NCBI RefSeq assembly: GCF_000003815.2
Contig: NC_049981.1
Span: 335,122-399,121 of the forward strand
DNA: 64,000 nt
Direction: 5' to 3'
Origin: Branchiostoma floridae
Lineage: Eukaryota; Chordata; Leptocardii; Amphioxiformes; Branchiostomatidae
This document shows, in pieces, positions 48,908-58,268 of the stretch (position 1 is the stretch's first letter; the number at the start of each line of letters is the position of its first letter). A program made the translations under genes and the position numbers. The notes beneath the pieces are model-generated. The model made no database searches. It was not told where the DNA came from and saw only the letters and a program-made list of their open reading frames with translations.

Positions 48908-50580
48908 CGGGGGTGGCGCATTGACTACTACAAAATGTTAATCTCATTATTATATGAATAATTGCATGAACTCACTATTTACGATGGAAATACACGATAA
49001 CATCATTGCTCACTATGGTGACAGAGAATCCTCACCTCTTATTGGACTAAAGTTATAAGGTGTATAAGTTTTGGAGATAACCAGTAATTTTGATAGTCAT
49101 AGCATAAGCTGTTACGAGGACATATTACTACGTAGAAGTTGGGATGGAGACCCGAACGACCCTCACCCACCCATCAAGATTGGGTTACTGTAATCATTGT
49201 AGATCACTACTTAGTATACGCCTTTTCATCACCCGCCTCAGTGAAAGCAGCTCAGCTCAAACACCATCTGATCATCATCGTCTCAAATGGAAGTGCGTGC
49301 CAGGCTTTTCTAAGGGAGGTGATAGTAACCCTGCAGAGAAAGAGTCCTATTGGATGGTTGCTGACTGCCCTGGCGAGTGGACAGATGACGTCACAAGAGA
49401 TCAGTGTTTAAAACAAGCGGACCCCTTCAACCCGAGTGACCTGGTCTACCGGATGCCCGTGGAAGATAATTCGGGACGTGTTCAAGCTGGATCAACTGCA
49501 GTCCCCTATAGAAACATATTCTGTGCAATTTGTAACAATGTCTCTCTGGCACATGTGTCTGTTTGGGAGTCCCAAGTTGAGTGTTCTGGACTACTTAACT
49601 TGTCTTCACATGCTCATAAAGATTCACAAGTGTACAACAGAATCATTGACAGTGGCAAAGATTGCTTCGGAACGAACAGGCTTGTATTTATACCATCAGA
49701 CACGTCGCATGTGAGGCGATGTCTCTGGATCCCGACCGAGGTTTCCAATGAGAATTGTGACTTCGCTGCCTGTAGGTCCTATAGTTTTCCGGTAGACAGC
49801 GGATATAAGACTTACAAAAATGTACACTGTGCTCTTTGTGAACGACTTTCAATGGCGGCAACCACAAATCTATTCTGTAAATATACTTTTGTCATATCAC
49901 GCCTTTACTGCCTCTCGAACTGTCCCTTAACACTTTCACTATCTAATCTGTTCAACTTTAATGCCTATGGGGGTGATGAAAACAGTCCCAATCAGTGTCC
50001 CTCTGGCACTTTATACGACCCGTTTGCAGACACATGTAGGATCTCTTCGTCCGCCCACAGAAGCGGTGGCTCATCAAACATGACTAGCCCCTTACAAAAC
50101 TGTAGCGAACTCGCTTTGACGTTCACGGCTGAAGAGTTCCGTGTCCTTCCCAATGGTAGTGTCCACTTGTTGAGTTCTAACGTGTCCTGCCCAGCAGAGC
50201 AGGTGGCCATACTGAACGCAACAGCATCCATCTGTGGGGAGTGCATACTGCAGTACTTCACAAACTACACGAAAGAAGCCGACAGTTGGGGAGCTGGCCA
50301 GGTCTGGCTAACCGTTGGTCTCGTGATAGCGTCTGCCGTAGTCGTGTTTGCTTTTGTGGTTTATATTGTCAGGTCTGGTGGACTGTCTGCGATCAAGGCA
50401 CGCTTGGGCTTGGGTGGACCTGAGCAGAACAATGGAGCAACCACTTCTGCCAGCCATTTGCCGACCGCCGCAGGGGGAACAGATGCGACGGTAGGTGGAA
50501 CCGGCTCTGCTAAAGAAATACGCATGGCAACATTGGACGCTGTGGACGTAGAGGGGAACATCGGAGCATCAGGACAGTGA
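34799..50580 (+). CDS. Kringle/LDLRa/SMB mosaic membrane protein (11 exons, LINE-interrupted)
   Basis: Exons: 34799-34895, 35479-35913, 36092-36202, 37119-37214, 39009-39161, 39574-39669, 39774-39993 plus 46401-46420, 46817-46880, 47612-47802, 48476-48590, 49242-50580. All phases agree and the sum (2937 nt) gives 978 residues. Order: signal peptide (1-30), galactose-binding-like domain (~33-177), four LDLRa (178-329, with [14 protein letters not shown] endings), kringle 1 (~330-410), kringle 2 (~411-495, [14 protein letters not shown]), somatomedin B (~495-533), Cys-rich N-glycosylated ectodomain with [11 protein letters not shown] and [10 protein letters not shown] motifs, TM (~887-909), 70-residue tail. 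Intron 2 uses a GC donor. As sequenced, a LINE in kringle 1 puts TGA after 403 codons, so this allele probably makes only a truncated secreted form. The function is not known; the architecture suggests extracellular binding. The YxN-x-C-x2-C ectodomain resembles those of some invertebrate SMB receptors (inference). Confidence 0.8.
35914..36091 (+). other. GC-AG intron 2 of the kringle gene
   Basis: Boundary CAAG|GCAAGT ... CTTCCAG|CTTGC. Only this donor keeps phase 1 into the first LDLRa exon; the nearby GT at 35919 would shift the frame. Confidence 0.75.
37215..39008 (+). other. Intron 4 of the kringle gene with small repeats
   Basis: Contains a 70-bp tandem duplication (37758-37897, tgtcgtatacaacgcac...) and two diverged copies of a 'ggggtga...aaattattacat..ataat' segment (38391-38455 and 38668-38730). 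No coding exon is seen. Confidence 0.6.
40132..43872 (-). CDS. LINE ORF2: AP endonuclease and reverse transcriptase
   Basis: 1246 codons without interruption; translation may start at Met-12 ([13 protein letters not shown]). The N-terminal APE-type endonuclease (~18-280) has SWNIQ, QETW (51-54), GDLNSR (167-172) and SDH (270-272). The RT domain (~565-800) has [11 protein letters not shown] (655-665), GVRQGC (713-718) and the catalytic box FWADD (755-759). The Tyr/Phe normally before ADD is Trp here, as in some CR1-group elements. Near the C-terminus C1168-x2-C-x8-H-x4-C (CPTC...H...KCP) is the CR1/L2-style zinc-knuckle-like motif, followed by a short helical end. Its role is target nicking and target-primed reverse transcription. 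Exact clade (CR1, L2, Crack, Daphne) not resolved. Confidence 0.92.
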   Translation of the reverse strand: MVYFLTFLSFLMAHDVALRLTSWNIQGSLSKKCVEVDFLDSICKYDVVCIQETWLKPEDNFHIDGYHYFRSDRKLRKQSRRNSGGVVLLFKRNLAKGISKLHSNNSDIIWCKLDKNFFGFDRDVILGCLYLPPENSPIFATKKNTLFEDLTADIAKFNSGGHILLLGDLNSRTSNVQEKLFDGLDENACEIQLKPRFNTDTVNNRYGRELIDLCSAANMILVNGRTIGDLPGKNTCIKYNGTSTVDYCITSLHFFTSVQYFKVHDPTWMSDHCQISVSLKTNHSNFRHKTYEKTNSFPKRYIWEETSCEKFQEALRSSQTKNAIQQFISKPYSASQTKHVVEDFNNIIKITADLSLKSIRVSKRKKKPLNKPWYDQQCRDLKSRMRVLAAEIRKFPWRQDKRQNYVYKVKEYKKLIKKRKKQHNEEKMTFLSKLAKKEPKSFWKEINNLRNLENGSKVETGDEISISEWLNHFKTINANITVDTKDKEHADKIINSLEHETDNPLDFEITEEEIQNALSSLKSNKSSGTDSIINEMLKYGAPQLIQPFKKMFNIFLQSGHFPQQWSQSTLVPIFKSGEASNPSNYRGIAISSCVGKLFTFILNKRLQHFLESSNLLSPFQSGFRKDFRTSDNVFVLKTLIDQQTSKPGGKLYACFVDFRKAFDSVWRNGLFYKLLSLGIGGNFFRLIKSMYHNIEYCVKTPHGMSPYFQSFCGVRQGCNISPLLFNLYINDFPALLNPISCDSLFLKDTPVNSIFWADDLVLVSKSESGLKECLRALDQFCSLWKLSINKNKTKVMIFSKNGRTVNNKQSPFTSQGQTIEITNFYTYLGVDITPSGSFSRAIKQLRLKALRASFKLKSFLSSNSNPSISLAIDLFNSLVKPILLYCSELTGINAQCRDLIFKGIPECQNETTRTSIARVLSPILGSEVDILRVSRLGNISEASTIYTRPILVRFKKYSDKLNVIYQSDTLFRNQHIRIEQPKISYEIPDLEYVLLNFCKILLHVPKSSVNAAVRGELGVFPLFVDSQTHLIKYWLRLHTLPNDRIVKKAYDTSVEEGHDWATHVQDILCRHGFQNVWLNPAVNAKHFGNIFKERLKDTFLSGWREQLKSTNKLKTYSKIKKHFGMEEYLKSIHNRSFRYNITKLRISAHCLEIEKGRHRNTPATQRLCPTCHENIEDEFHFVMKCPTYSKERETLFKNIRTKTHISLAGAESDIFHVLLSCSTHISVYVGQFLYNVFQMRDQINHT
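44054..46246 (-). CDS. LINE ORF1: coiled coil plus SGNH/GDSL esterase
   Basis: 730 codons. Residues ~60-140 form a conserved-looking globular N-terminal domain ([14 protein letters not shown]). A Ser/Thr-rich linker follows, then a coiled coil (~265-380). An SGNH-type esterase domain (~458-625) has the nucleophile motif VYTDS (460-464, Thr in place of the usual Gly), HIGSNDL (509-515) and DGIHLD (603-608). A basic tail has 4-5 repeats of NRGQDRAQQ (~644-690), encoded by a 27-bp DNA repeat at 44190-44310. Esterase ORF1 proteins are known from CR1-group LINEs and are thought to help particle formation or nucleic-acid binding. It lies upstream of ORF2 in the same element, separated by 181 bp. 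Confidence 0.85.
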   Translation of the reverse strand: MAGIRSTRASTRAKSSTKWWNVSASKIPADETIHTDYNDEAKTSPCNTKFVTTTDRVPVWVKVCKLRYNEEYGKQSGQKVEWRDGDQADVLIVTETEQKDGKVQESCVLSIHFWRNGTICIQGSAFLEWTDKIFPSLKKKVEETSNGNCQNGGPSQSDADGNKDHDTGSNTFTTPKGKTFLSSETVDTSSETIDHSDETPVKVPVGTPRKTNRFRKAVENFISPFRTPTSTESPLNSSKNVLDFENTPTPSDTVEKSTSHDLITRDIQKHYADLVDLVNTLQVEVKALKDEQGTQKNEFEKKLKAVSGELKKQLEDEQKRHANERKSVNSRHNEEMATLTAKCESLQSLVEKQQEQIAKLQEVTDSIQLSQSISKMRTYAQTVALNPGAHQVSAKNCISKDNGTNNATDDKTMDPGTAHANHTTTQPSTEEADSDVELTQQVPSQEGTQVPTVESKQVRVYTDSIWKAVNVSRMFPNLSTHKDKTSTISDATKKLETIHDPGTSYAILHIGSNDLDNSKHNDSSVQDCLQKTEELVSIAKASFPNATIVLSQVLPRGNDLQSDLNKNIKDYNQSVLQRYKDEEKLLYVRHKKLSTSRHLYRRDGIHLDEVTGTSLLVADVKRTIRSVENKYDPGYSRENWRQPPHSGQDRTHRNRGQDRAQENRGQDRAQQNRGQDRPQQNRGRDGSWPADVNCTSGERSRPNRYRSQVNTPHEDIINLAYKLKELLNNF
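46367..46396 (-). promoter_or_regulatory. YY1-like site at the LINE 5' end
   Basis: Minus strand reads CCAAGATGGCGGACGG within the first ~30 bases of the element, matching the AAGATGGCGG core of YY1 sites that position transcription start in some LINEs. The functional role is inferred. Confidence 0.4.
47005..47104. other. Assembly gap (100 N)
   Basis: Exactly 100 Ns in intron 8 of the kringle gene, directly abutting the 103-bp tandem array. It is probably a scaffold join where the repeat did not assemble, so the copy number is unknown. Confidence 0.97.
47105..47700 (+). repeat. 103-bp tandem array derived from a kringle exon
   Basis: Six copies with ccgggtgtgtcag at 47111, 47209, 47312, 47415, 47518 and 47621 (one spacing of 98, then 103 bp). 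Each unit contains the acceptor (tatctgtacag|GGCAGG) plus the first ~60 nt of exon 9 (coding [18 protein letters not shown]), then gctctttacacg intron-like DNA. Only the last copy continues into the real exon. Confidence 0.92.
48300..48356. repeat. 28-bp direct duplication
   Basis: gtaaagtgtatcgtgaatgc is repeated in tandem (period 28 bp) within intron 9. Confidence 0.85.
48647..48905. repeat. (GT)n compound microsatellite
   Basis: Long imperfect GT/GTAT tract in intron 10, preceded by a G run (48659-48670). Opposite-strand Thr/His ORFs are artefacts. Confidence 0.95.
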
Positions 50581-52767
50581 ACAAATCGCCCTTACCCGTA
50601 GGCTGTTGACGACCGCATGTGATACGGAGGTAGCGGCGGGTGCAACCGGCTCTGCTACAAAACTACCCAAGATTTTTATATGCTGATGAGAATAGGTCTC
50701 AAGACAGGTTTTGATCTTCGGCGACAACAGAAACATTTACTTTCAGCTTACAGGGCCAGTACGCATACCTATTACGCTGGAATTAATCACTCGTGACGTG
50801 CTCAACAAAAACCAAACATTGCAATCAGTCAAAGCTTCTTAGTCCACTTATCCACAGTGCCTTTGTACACTTCCAACTCCGAAGACAAAAGTACAATAAG
50901 GCTGTACTGTGCTTGAAGAAGTCGCTAAACCACACACTAACAGACTCAGGTACAGACAAACACACACACATGTGCTCTGCGCATGGTCAGGAGGACAGAC
51001 ACACACAAACTCGCACACACAATACTCAACTCACTTTTGCCTACGCTTGTTGTTTGCGTTCTATGATAAAAGTCTGACGGAGGGATATAATCGCACATTT
51101 GACATCGGCAATGATACGTTGTGCTTTTATCACCCTTAACATGTACACTTCCCTCATCTATATAATATATAGATAGGCATCATGTGTTTCATCTAGTACT
51201 TTCAGTCTCCTTCAGGGGAAATCGGACCTTCTCATGCCTTCAAGAGTCCCGTGTTAGGTGTAATTCTTTCTATGTTATCTTCTTTGATCGGACTGGAAAA
51301 TAAAGCTACGACATATTTAGCTTTGCCCTATTTTGTCTCAACTTTACCTTATCCCTCATCTTATGGATAACAATGCAAAGGTTCAAACGAACATGAAACA
51401 AATTTCATCCAGCCATTTCGCTCCTATTCCTGGGCTGGCCGGGCAATCTCAAGGTCGATTAACCCCATAGACTTCACTTTTGACTCCATCGGCATTCACC
51501 ATGTCCCTAAGAACTGGTAAGAGGATATCTATACCTGTCAAGTGGTAAGTGATCCCGCCAATGGACTAAGACTTTGTGAGTTCGCGATCGATCCCCAGCT
51601 CTTGTCGCTCACCCGACGTACTGGAAAGCGACTGGAAAGCGACTTAGTACTCGGGACAGGACTTGAAGCCGTGGCCCACTGTTCATAATGTTGAAAAGAG
51701 CGAGGAGAATTTACTCGGTACAAGGAACATGTATACATTGTACAAGACGTATGTCTTTTCTGTCACAACCGGTGTTAAAATAGCTCTTCAGTAAGCTAAG
51801 CTGGTTCAAGATCTTTTTCGCTCTATCCTTTCTTACGTTCGATTCCTTTGGGTACATTTGAGGGCGACATGTGACAGTCTGGTCTTCAATATGTTCTTTT
51901 TTTTCTTCTCTTGTTTCATGTTATCGTGGTTGTCGTTCTCTAGGTAGGCGTAAGATGTTTCCTGCTACCATATTTCTTGCCTGTGTTTGTAACTTATATT
52001 AATGTAGAACCTACAGCAGGTATGTACAAACCTCAAGCTCTGAACACTACATACAGAATGTGAAGCAACCCAGTAAGATCCACCCCTTGACTCTCTACAT
52101 GGACTCTTGCAAAAATACCACTAATCATTAACAGCAACGATAAGACATAAAACATTAATGAGTTTACACATTGATGTAAACAATATCCTATACATTCAAC
52201 TAAACATAATATAAATTTGCATGCATATAATTATCATGTGTTCTTTTTAACCCTGGAAGATTAGCCCAGTTGGGGCAAAGGGTACTTCTGTAAACCAGAA
52301 CTATTAATGCAAATGATCTACTTATGATTCAAAATTAATAAGCATTGTAAGATAATTCGGAAAGCAACCTTTTTTTGCAATGTCTTATTTTTTTTTACTG
52401 TGCAATTAAAATGTTTTTGTATACTCAACTTTTTGTATGGTAAACCAAGTAGGGATCAGATTTGATCAATGTGATCATGATGAACTGCGAAAAAATTTCT
52501 TCTGGAAGAATAAACGGGTGTTAAATGATGACGCAATATTGGTTTAACGTTGTTTTGTTTCTTGTGTACTAAATAGGAAAAAGTAGTTGTCGGATGGCCT
52601 AACATCTTCAATGTAACATCTGAGCTGAGTGAAATGAATTAAGCATGCTCAGCATGTTTGATTTCAAAACTTTCATGTGTTTGCATCTTCCACCTGAGCG
52701 ACTTTACCAATCACAGATGTTGTTTCTGTGACGTTGGTCAGAAGGATTTGGCCAACCAGAGCCATTG
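50581..52767. other. 3' UTR of the kringle gene, then intergenic
   Basis: AATAAA at 51299-51304, about 720 bp after the stop, could end the kringle transcript. Beyond it no gene is seen. 52640-52767 matches the 3' UTR-like sequence of the EGF gene copies (minus strand). Confidence 0.5.
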
Positions 52768-53465
52768 TTATTGGTTGGGCAGGCAGGCATAGCCTCGCTC
52801 CCGGGCTTCACAAGTCCAGCCGTCGGCACAGGATCTAGGACTGCAGGCGGGCAGGTTAGATCCGCCCCTGCCCAGATTCAAGCCTGTATATGGATTGAGA
52901 CATACTTCTATGTTAGTTGCAACGCTAAACAGATTTTAAAAACGCACCTCCCGTTACGACACAAGCTGTAAACACTGTTACATTACATCAAAGGCTATCT
53001 TCTAAAAAAAAAAAAAAAACAGTATAGCGTGTTCAGGACATATGAAATAAAACCGAAGTTCAACGCTCTTATGCAGTACCAAGGTCACACCAAAATCGCA
53101 CCAATCATTATATATCAACACAAATGTCCGTAAACATATCTAGTCTGTCAGTCACACACAAAGCAAAAAATACCTACATTATGTTCATAAATTTAATAAA
53201 TAGAAAGGAATACAATTTGATAATACTTCCAAACCAGTAGTTGACATATCACATTTATCATCACCAAAGAAAAAAATGCTAAAACAGTGCACGGGGCATC
53301 GTTGGTCAGCCTTAAACAGAACATTCGTATTATGCATATTGGGTTTATTGACAGAATAAAGAAACCTCAATAAAAAGATACCTCGTGGAACGCAAACGTA
53401 ATGACCGGGATGATTGACGCAGACGTAACCGACGTTACAGGTGACTGTGGCACACTCGTTCTTGT
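52768..53465 (-). pseudogene. Partial EGF-domain gene copy (last two exons)
   Basis: Exons 53465-53382 (KNECATVTCNVGYVC...[10 protein letters not shown]) and 52883-52768 (ending [19 protein letters not shown], stop TAA). Both have good splice sites and phase-1 joins, and both frames are open. Upstream, the DNA switches to the peptide gene D unit by about 53.88 kb and no further EGF exon is seen, so this looks like a 3' fragment carried in a duplication. If an upstream exon were acquired it could still be expressed. It is homologous to the gene at 62118-63764. Confidence 0.65.
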
Positions 53466-53976
53466 CTAAGTAAGAAATAACAAAATATCACTTCAGTAAC
53501 CGTTCATTTCATTTTACTAAAAAAAAGAGCGTCGACTAGTAATCCATGGTGGTACTGCAGCCTTAACACCCGAAACAAGATGGCAACCCGAAACAAGATG
53601 GCGGCATAAAGTGCCTTTTTCAGACCGTACAAATTTATGTTTTAGGTCAGCAGGTGCTATTTTACATTTTTCATACGAACATTATCTGCTGCTAAATGTC
53701 TTATACATGAGCTGATATATTGTTTTAGAATTAGTGTAAGAACAAGACGTCCTGGAAGTGACTGTAGACAGGTAATTCTGTGAGGTTAGCCGAAATTTGG
53801 TACGTCCCAAATATTACTAAGTGTATGTCTTCTTTCATGATCAGATCCATGCTACTTTGTATTTGAAGGAATGGTAAATCAGTGACTCATAGTGGCTCAC
53901 TCACACAACTTATGTTCTAAGGTAATTGAGATCAACAAACACAAAGCAAAATGACAGCTGTGAATTTTGTATGGAG

Positions 53977-53982
53977 TTTATT
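53977..53982 (-). other. Poly(A) signal, peptide gene D
   Basis: AATAAA on the minus strand in the conserved 3' UTR block. Confidence 0.6.
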
Positions 53983-54076
53983 TTGCTCAGATTGAAGTGG
54001 ATTGAATAACCCCACGACGTACCAAGCGCTGGATACGAGGATGATACCTCACATCCTCATCAAACGCCTTTTCGGC

Positions 54077-56023
54077 TCACTCCCCCTCTAGCTCCAAGAT
54101 GTCGTTGAGGGCCGAATCGACCTCGTCGTTTGTGAGAGCCGAATTGTAAGCCAAGACTGCGTCGGACTTTGGCCCCTTGATCTGCTCGTTGTCGACAGGG
54201 TTTGGGAACGTCGACCTCTTGAATTGGCCGTTTCTAATAAGACTGAGTAGCGGCCACCTATTGAACTGACCGTTCAGGGGGTCTAGTTGGGATGAACGTT
54301 TCCCGGGAAAGCTATTGCCACCAGCATCGCAATTAACGTCACTTGGGCTGCAGCCGTACTGCCTCCTTCGCTCCAGTCCCAGCCGGCTGTTCAGGGGGGC
54401 TCGCGATCGTTGGGATGACCGTTTTCCGGGAAAGCCACCGCCTTGTACATCGCAATCAGCATCATTAGCGCTGCAGCCGTACTGCCTCCTACGCTCCAAT
54501 CCCGTTAAGTAAAGCCGATTGCCTTCCTCGTTGGCGATGGGGCTCAGTAGTCGTGGAGAAACCTGAAAAAAGGTCCACCATTCACATAGTCACTCCGCTA
54601 CCATGGAATGAAAGCTTGGGGTCTACTGATTATTATAATGTACGTTTTATATAGTCTAGGTGGAATATCGTCGATCTATGGCTCTTTATACAAATTTAAT
54701 GCAAATTAGGCGATTATATCCCAGATTAAAATCAAAGCAACATAACTTGAGTAAGACTTGTCTAAATAACTTCAAACTTGTGGTGGATAGATACACTGTT
54801 GTATGGAGTGAAAAATATAACAGTATATTTTCCTCCGACTCCGTACTGTGCTATATTGAGTGAAATATAATTATAAAAGCTAAATTGCTTTTCAAAATGC
54901 CGAACCTTGTCATCCTCGGCCTCACTGATGCTGACACCACGATCAACTGTCATGTCGACCTGTATCATGTCAGCCTCCTGAAGGTGCGTCTTTACCGCTG
55001 TACAAAAGAAAACATCAGATATCTTCAGTGATAAATTAGTACAAATCAATGAGGTATTCAGCTATTGTCATTCTTTTATAATGGAGGATTACAATTCAGT
55101 ACAATTGTGGAGGTAACAGCCTCACCACGGTTTGGATCGCCCGACGACCAACTGTTGGAGACCCAACGGTGATGAGGAATACACCGTGTTGTATTTTGTA
55201 ATGTCATCCCACCCGAGAAAAATGTGTCAAACGTTGAGACAACTTGGTGTTTTTTAACAATTTGCAACAGCAATTCTAACGTCTGAATCCGATATTCGTA
55301 TTATAGGCAACGCCGATATTGGAAGTTGTTGCACTTGTGTCAAGCTAGCTTGCGGTTCGAAAGATACTCAACGAATTTCAGAGACAAAGAACGAATTTTC
55401 TTTCTTTTTGTGTATTTGTCGTCATCTAAGTCATACTTTTACGTATTACACAATATCTAAATTATAAAAAAAATCGGAGAAAATGACAAAACAGTGACGC
55501 AGTGAACGAACCCCGCAGTGACGCAAGTGTGGTAGGAGCGCACCTTTAGTTCGAATTATGCTATGTAAGCCCATGTGATAACAGTTGAACGTCATTCGCT
55601 TGTGAGAACCCAATTAATCGCCTGGTTCGGAACACCCGTATTGAACATTGTCGCGGCCAGCGAGTATAATGTATATACAGCGAGTATATTTCAATGAGTA
55701 TCACTTCTTGATAAAAATGTGATTTAATGTTAAGATGTATCCGATCTTCAATTTGTGCACTTTCATCGTAACAGGCCTCCTACATATAATACCGCACAAT
55801 TTATAGTACGTACACGTAACGTACAGACGATGGGTTAGGTAGGAAAAAGACAGAACAAACAATTGGCGGTAGCTACATGTTCATGGTAAAGCAATCACCG
55901 AGAAAACCATGAAGCCATCGAAAACACGTCTGCATTTACAGTATATCAATACTCACGAAGTCCGGCGGCCTGCATACTACACAGACACAGGACTAATGCC
56001 ACTGGAAACAACATCTTTGCCAT
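54077..56023 (-). CDS. Putative secreted peptide precursor, copy D (two peptides)
   Basis: Exons 56023-55957 (MAKMLFPVALVLCLCSMQAAGL; MLF start at 56014), 54997-54906 and 54562-54077, all splice sites intact; 211-214 residues. The spacer starts PVKTHLQEAD. Peptides after RRR are QYGCSANDADCDVQGGGFP-G-KR and QYGCSPSDVNCDAGGNSFP-G-KR. After the second, SSQLDPLNGQF is followed by NR rather than KR, so one downstream cleavage site present in the other copies is lost; the second NGQFKR is kept. The 3' flank matches copy A while the introns match B and E, indicating recombination between copies. Confidence 0.72.
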
Positions 56024-56086
56024 CGCTTTGACAATGTCTCCAATATCTTCTTCTGATGAATCTACCTCTATCATGTATTCACCATC

Positions 56087-56093
56087 ATTTATA
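56087..56093 (-). promoter_or_regulatory. TATA-box candidate, peptide gene D
   Basis: TATAAAT on the minus strand, 64-73 bp upstream of the alternative ATGs. Confidence 0.45.
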
Positions 56094-56149
56094 CTTTTTT
56101 CTCAAGGCCTTTTCCTGCCAGATGGTCAATTTCCACGACCTAAGGTTAT

Positions 56150-57386
56150 TGTCGCTGGGTAATAGACGTGTTTGTTTAACTTTGGTAGCTATTTTAGTTT
56201 CCTTGTCCGGTAGTATTGTTGTCTTATCTTGGATTTGCTGATATGATTGGTGGTGCCAATCTAGTGGTACAGGTGAACGCCCTTACTGACGTGTGACAGG
56301 TCATTTCTTCAGACCAAGGTAAATTATTATGTTCCAACGTACATCTGACCCTAGTAAAATATGCGAAAACTCAAACGCTCTCGAACGCGCACACACACAC
56401 ACACACACAAGCACACACAAACAAACAAACACACACAGGCAGACAGGCAGAGACACAGACAGACATACAAACACATACTGAGAGAACAAGCTGTCATGGA
56501 CAAACAAGAAAGTTTGACCAAAAAAACGCCTATGACGACATAGATACAATAATCTTTGGGCGTGGAATTTGACCATCTGGCAGGAAAAGACTTGTCAAAA
56601 CACGAGTATTGATTTCTGATATTTGTGGTCGTGCCCTATCCACTACTTGACATGACCTCAATGTCGTTTCAGGGACACTAAAGTCGTCATTAGTTTACAT
56701 TATGTTGCATGGCAGGTAAAGTAACGATTGCAATTGGTCTATTCTTCTCCCCAGTGAGGTTAGCATGAACTACGACTTCCCAAATCAGGGAATGCCCAGA
56801 TACGCGAAGTTCGACATACTAGTATCCCAATAGTTTTTAAGCCTTATAGTAACGTAACTAAGTGATTTTTAGCAGCCAAATGGCTTGCTACTTTTCGTCG
56901 ACGGCTTCTTCGATAATATTCAAGTAATAAAAGTAACGCAGACTTTGTAATATAGTGAGCATTCCAAGTAACCCGACTTTCGAGTCACATAATTTTGGCA
57001 CTGAAATGTCTGTCGACGATTTTTACTATGGCATCTATACACGCATACTTTGTATCGACTGAAATTTAAGAATACATTGTCAATTATGTAAATACATCAT
57101 CATGCACCGTGAGGACACCATCTGTTTGTCCATAGGGCTGGGATCTACAATTTAGGACATTTCAAAAAAGGCAGGGCATGGGACACTGCGTTCTATGAAG
57201 TTTTAAATATGTGCCATATTTGGAAATCACGGAAATTCAATACATGCAGCATTTGAAACTTAATAAAAAGTCGATATATTTAACATAAAGCGCACCATTT
57301 AAGGCCTCATTTAAATAGCTGATTGGAAAATATAGGAGTAAACTTTTTCTGAAGGAAAAAAAATCTATTCTTTAATTAACAAAGTT
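56150..57386. repeat. Peptide-gene 5' flank unit (copy D)
   Basis: Collinear with 17041-18342, with a (CA)n at 56390-56410. One of the two satellite-like segments is shortened near 56990. Confidence 0.7.
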
Positions 57387-57453
57387 AAGTCGTCGGTACA
57401 TGATTCAGGATCGCACACGGGTGGGTTTGATCCGCCCCTGTGCATATTCAAAC
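57387..57453 (-). pseudogene. Truncated last exon of the EGF gene (between D and E)
   Basis: Same sequence and same breakpoint as 18343-18407, so the two junctions share one origin. Confidence 0.65.
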
Positions 57454-58168
57454 CTGTATATGGAGTGAGACATAGTTCTATGTTAGTTTTGACGTTAAAC
57501 AGATCGTACGCTCCATGCTGACACACGCTGCAATCCTACAAAATTGCTACATTACATCAAAGGCTATCTGCTAGAAAACCACTATGCCATGTTCAGGACA
57601 TAAGATATAAAACCGGACGTCATCTGCAGTACCAAGGTCACACAGCAGGGGGCCCAAACTGATCTTGACTTTCTTCTTCCAATCATCATTCATCAAATTT
57701 TTTTCTGAGGTTCCCAAGTTATTCTGGTCAAAAATATCCGTCTGTACAGTTTGTAAGTCAAACACACACACGCACGCCTGAAAAATACCGATATTTTTTA
57801 AGGTATTAGTAATCACAGTTAAATTAGAAATTTGTCTATGAAGTTAATAAGATAGAATTAATTTACATAAAAGTCACATCATTTCCTTGAAAAAATTAAA
57901 CAGTTCACGACCTTGCGCGTGCAACGGGAAATGTAGGTTATGCCTACAGGACATTCAGTGTCTGAAAATATATTTGGGTTATAGGCAGAATGATCACATG
58001 AATAACAAAGATATCTGGTGTAACGCAAACGTAGACAGCACAGAAACTATGAGTACGTCAGCTATGAACAGATCAACACAACACACAGTGGTGCGCTCAC
58101 ACAACTTATGATCTAAGGTAATTCAGACCAACACAAAGCAAAATGACAACTGTGAATTCTGTATGGAG

Positions 58169-58174
58169 TTTATT
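58169..58174 (-). other. Poly(A) signal, peptide gene E
   Basis: AATAAA on the minus strand in the conserved 3' UTR block. Confidence 0.6.
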
Positions 58175-58268
58175 TTGCTCAGCTTGAAGTGAATTAAATA
58201 ACCCCAGGAAGTACCAAGCGTAGAGTACGAGGATGATACCTCACATCCTCATCAAACGCCTTTTCGGC

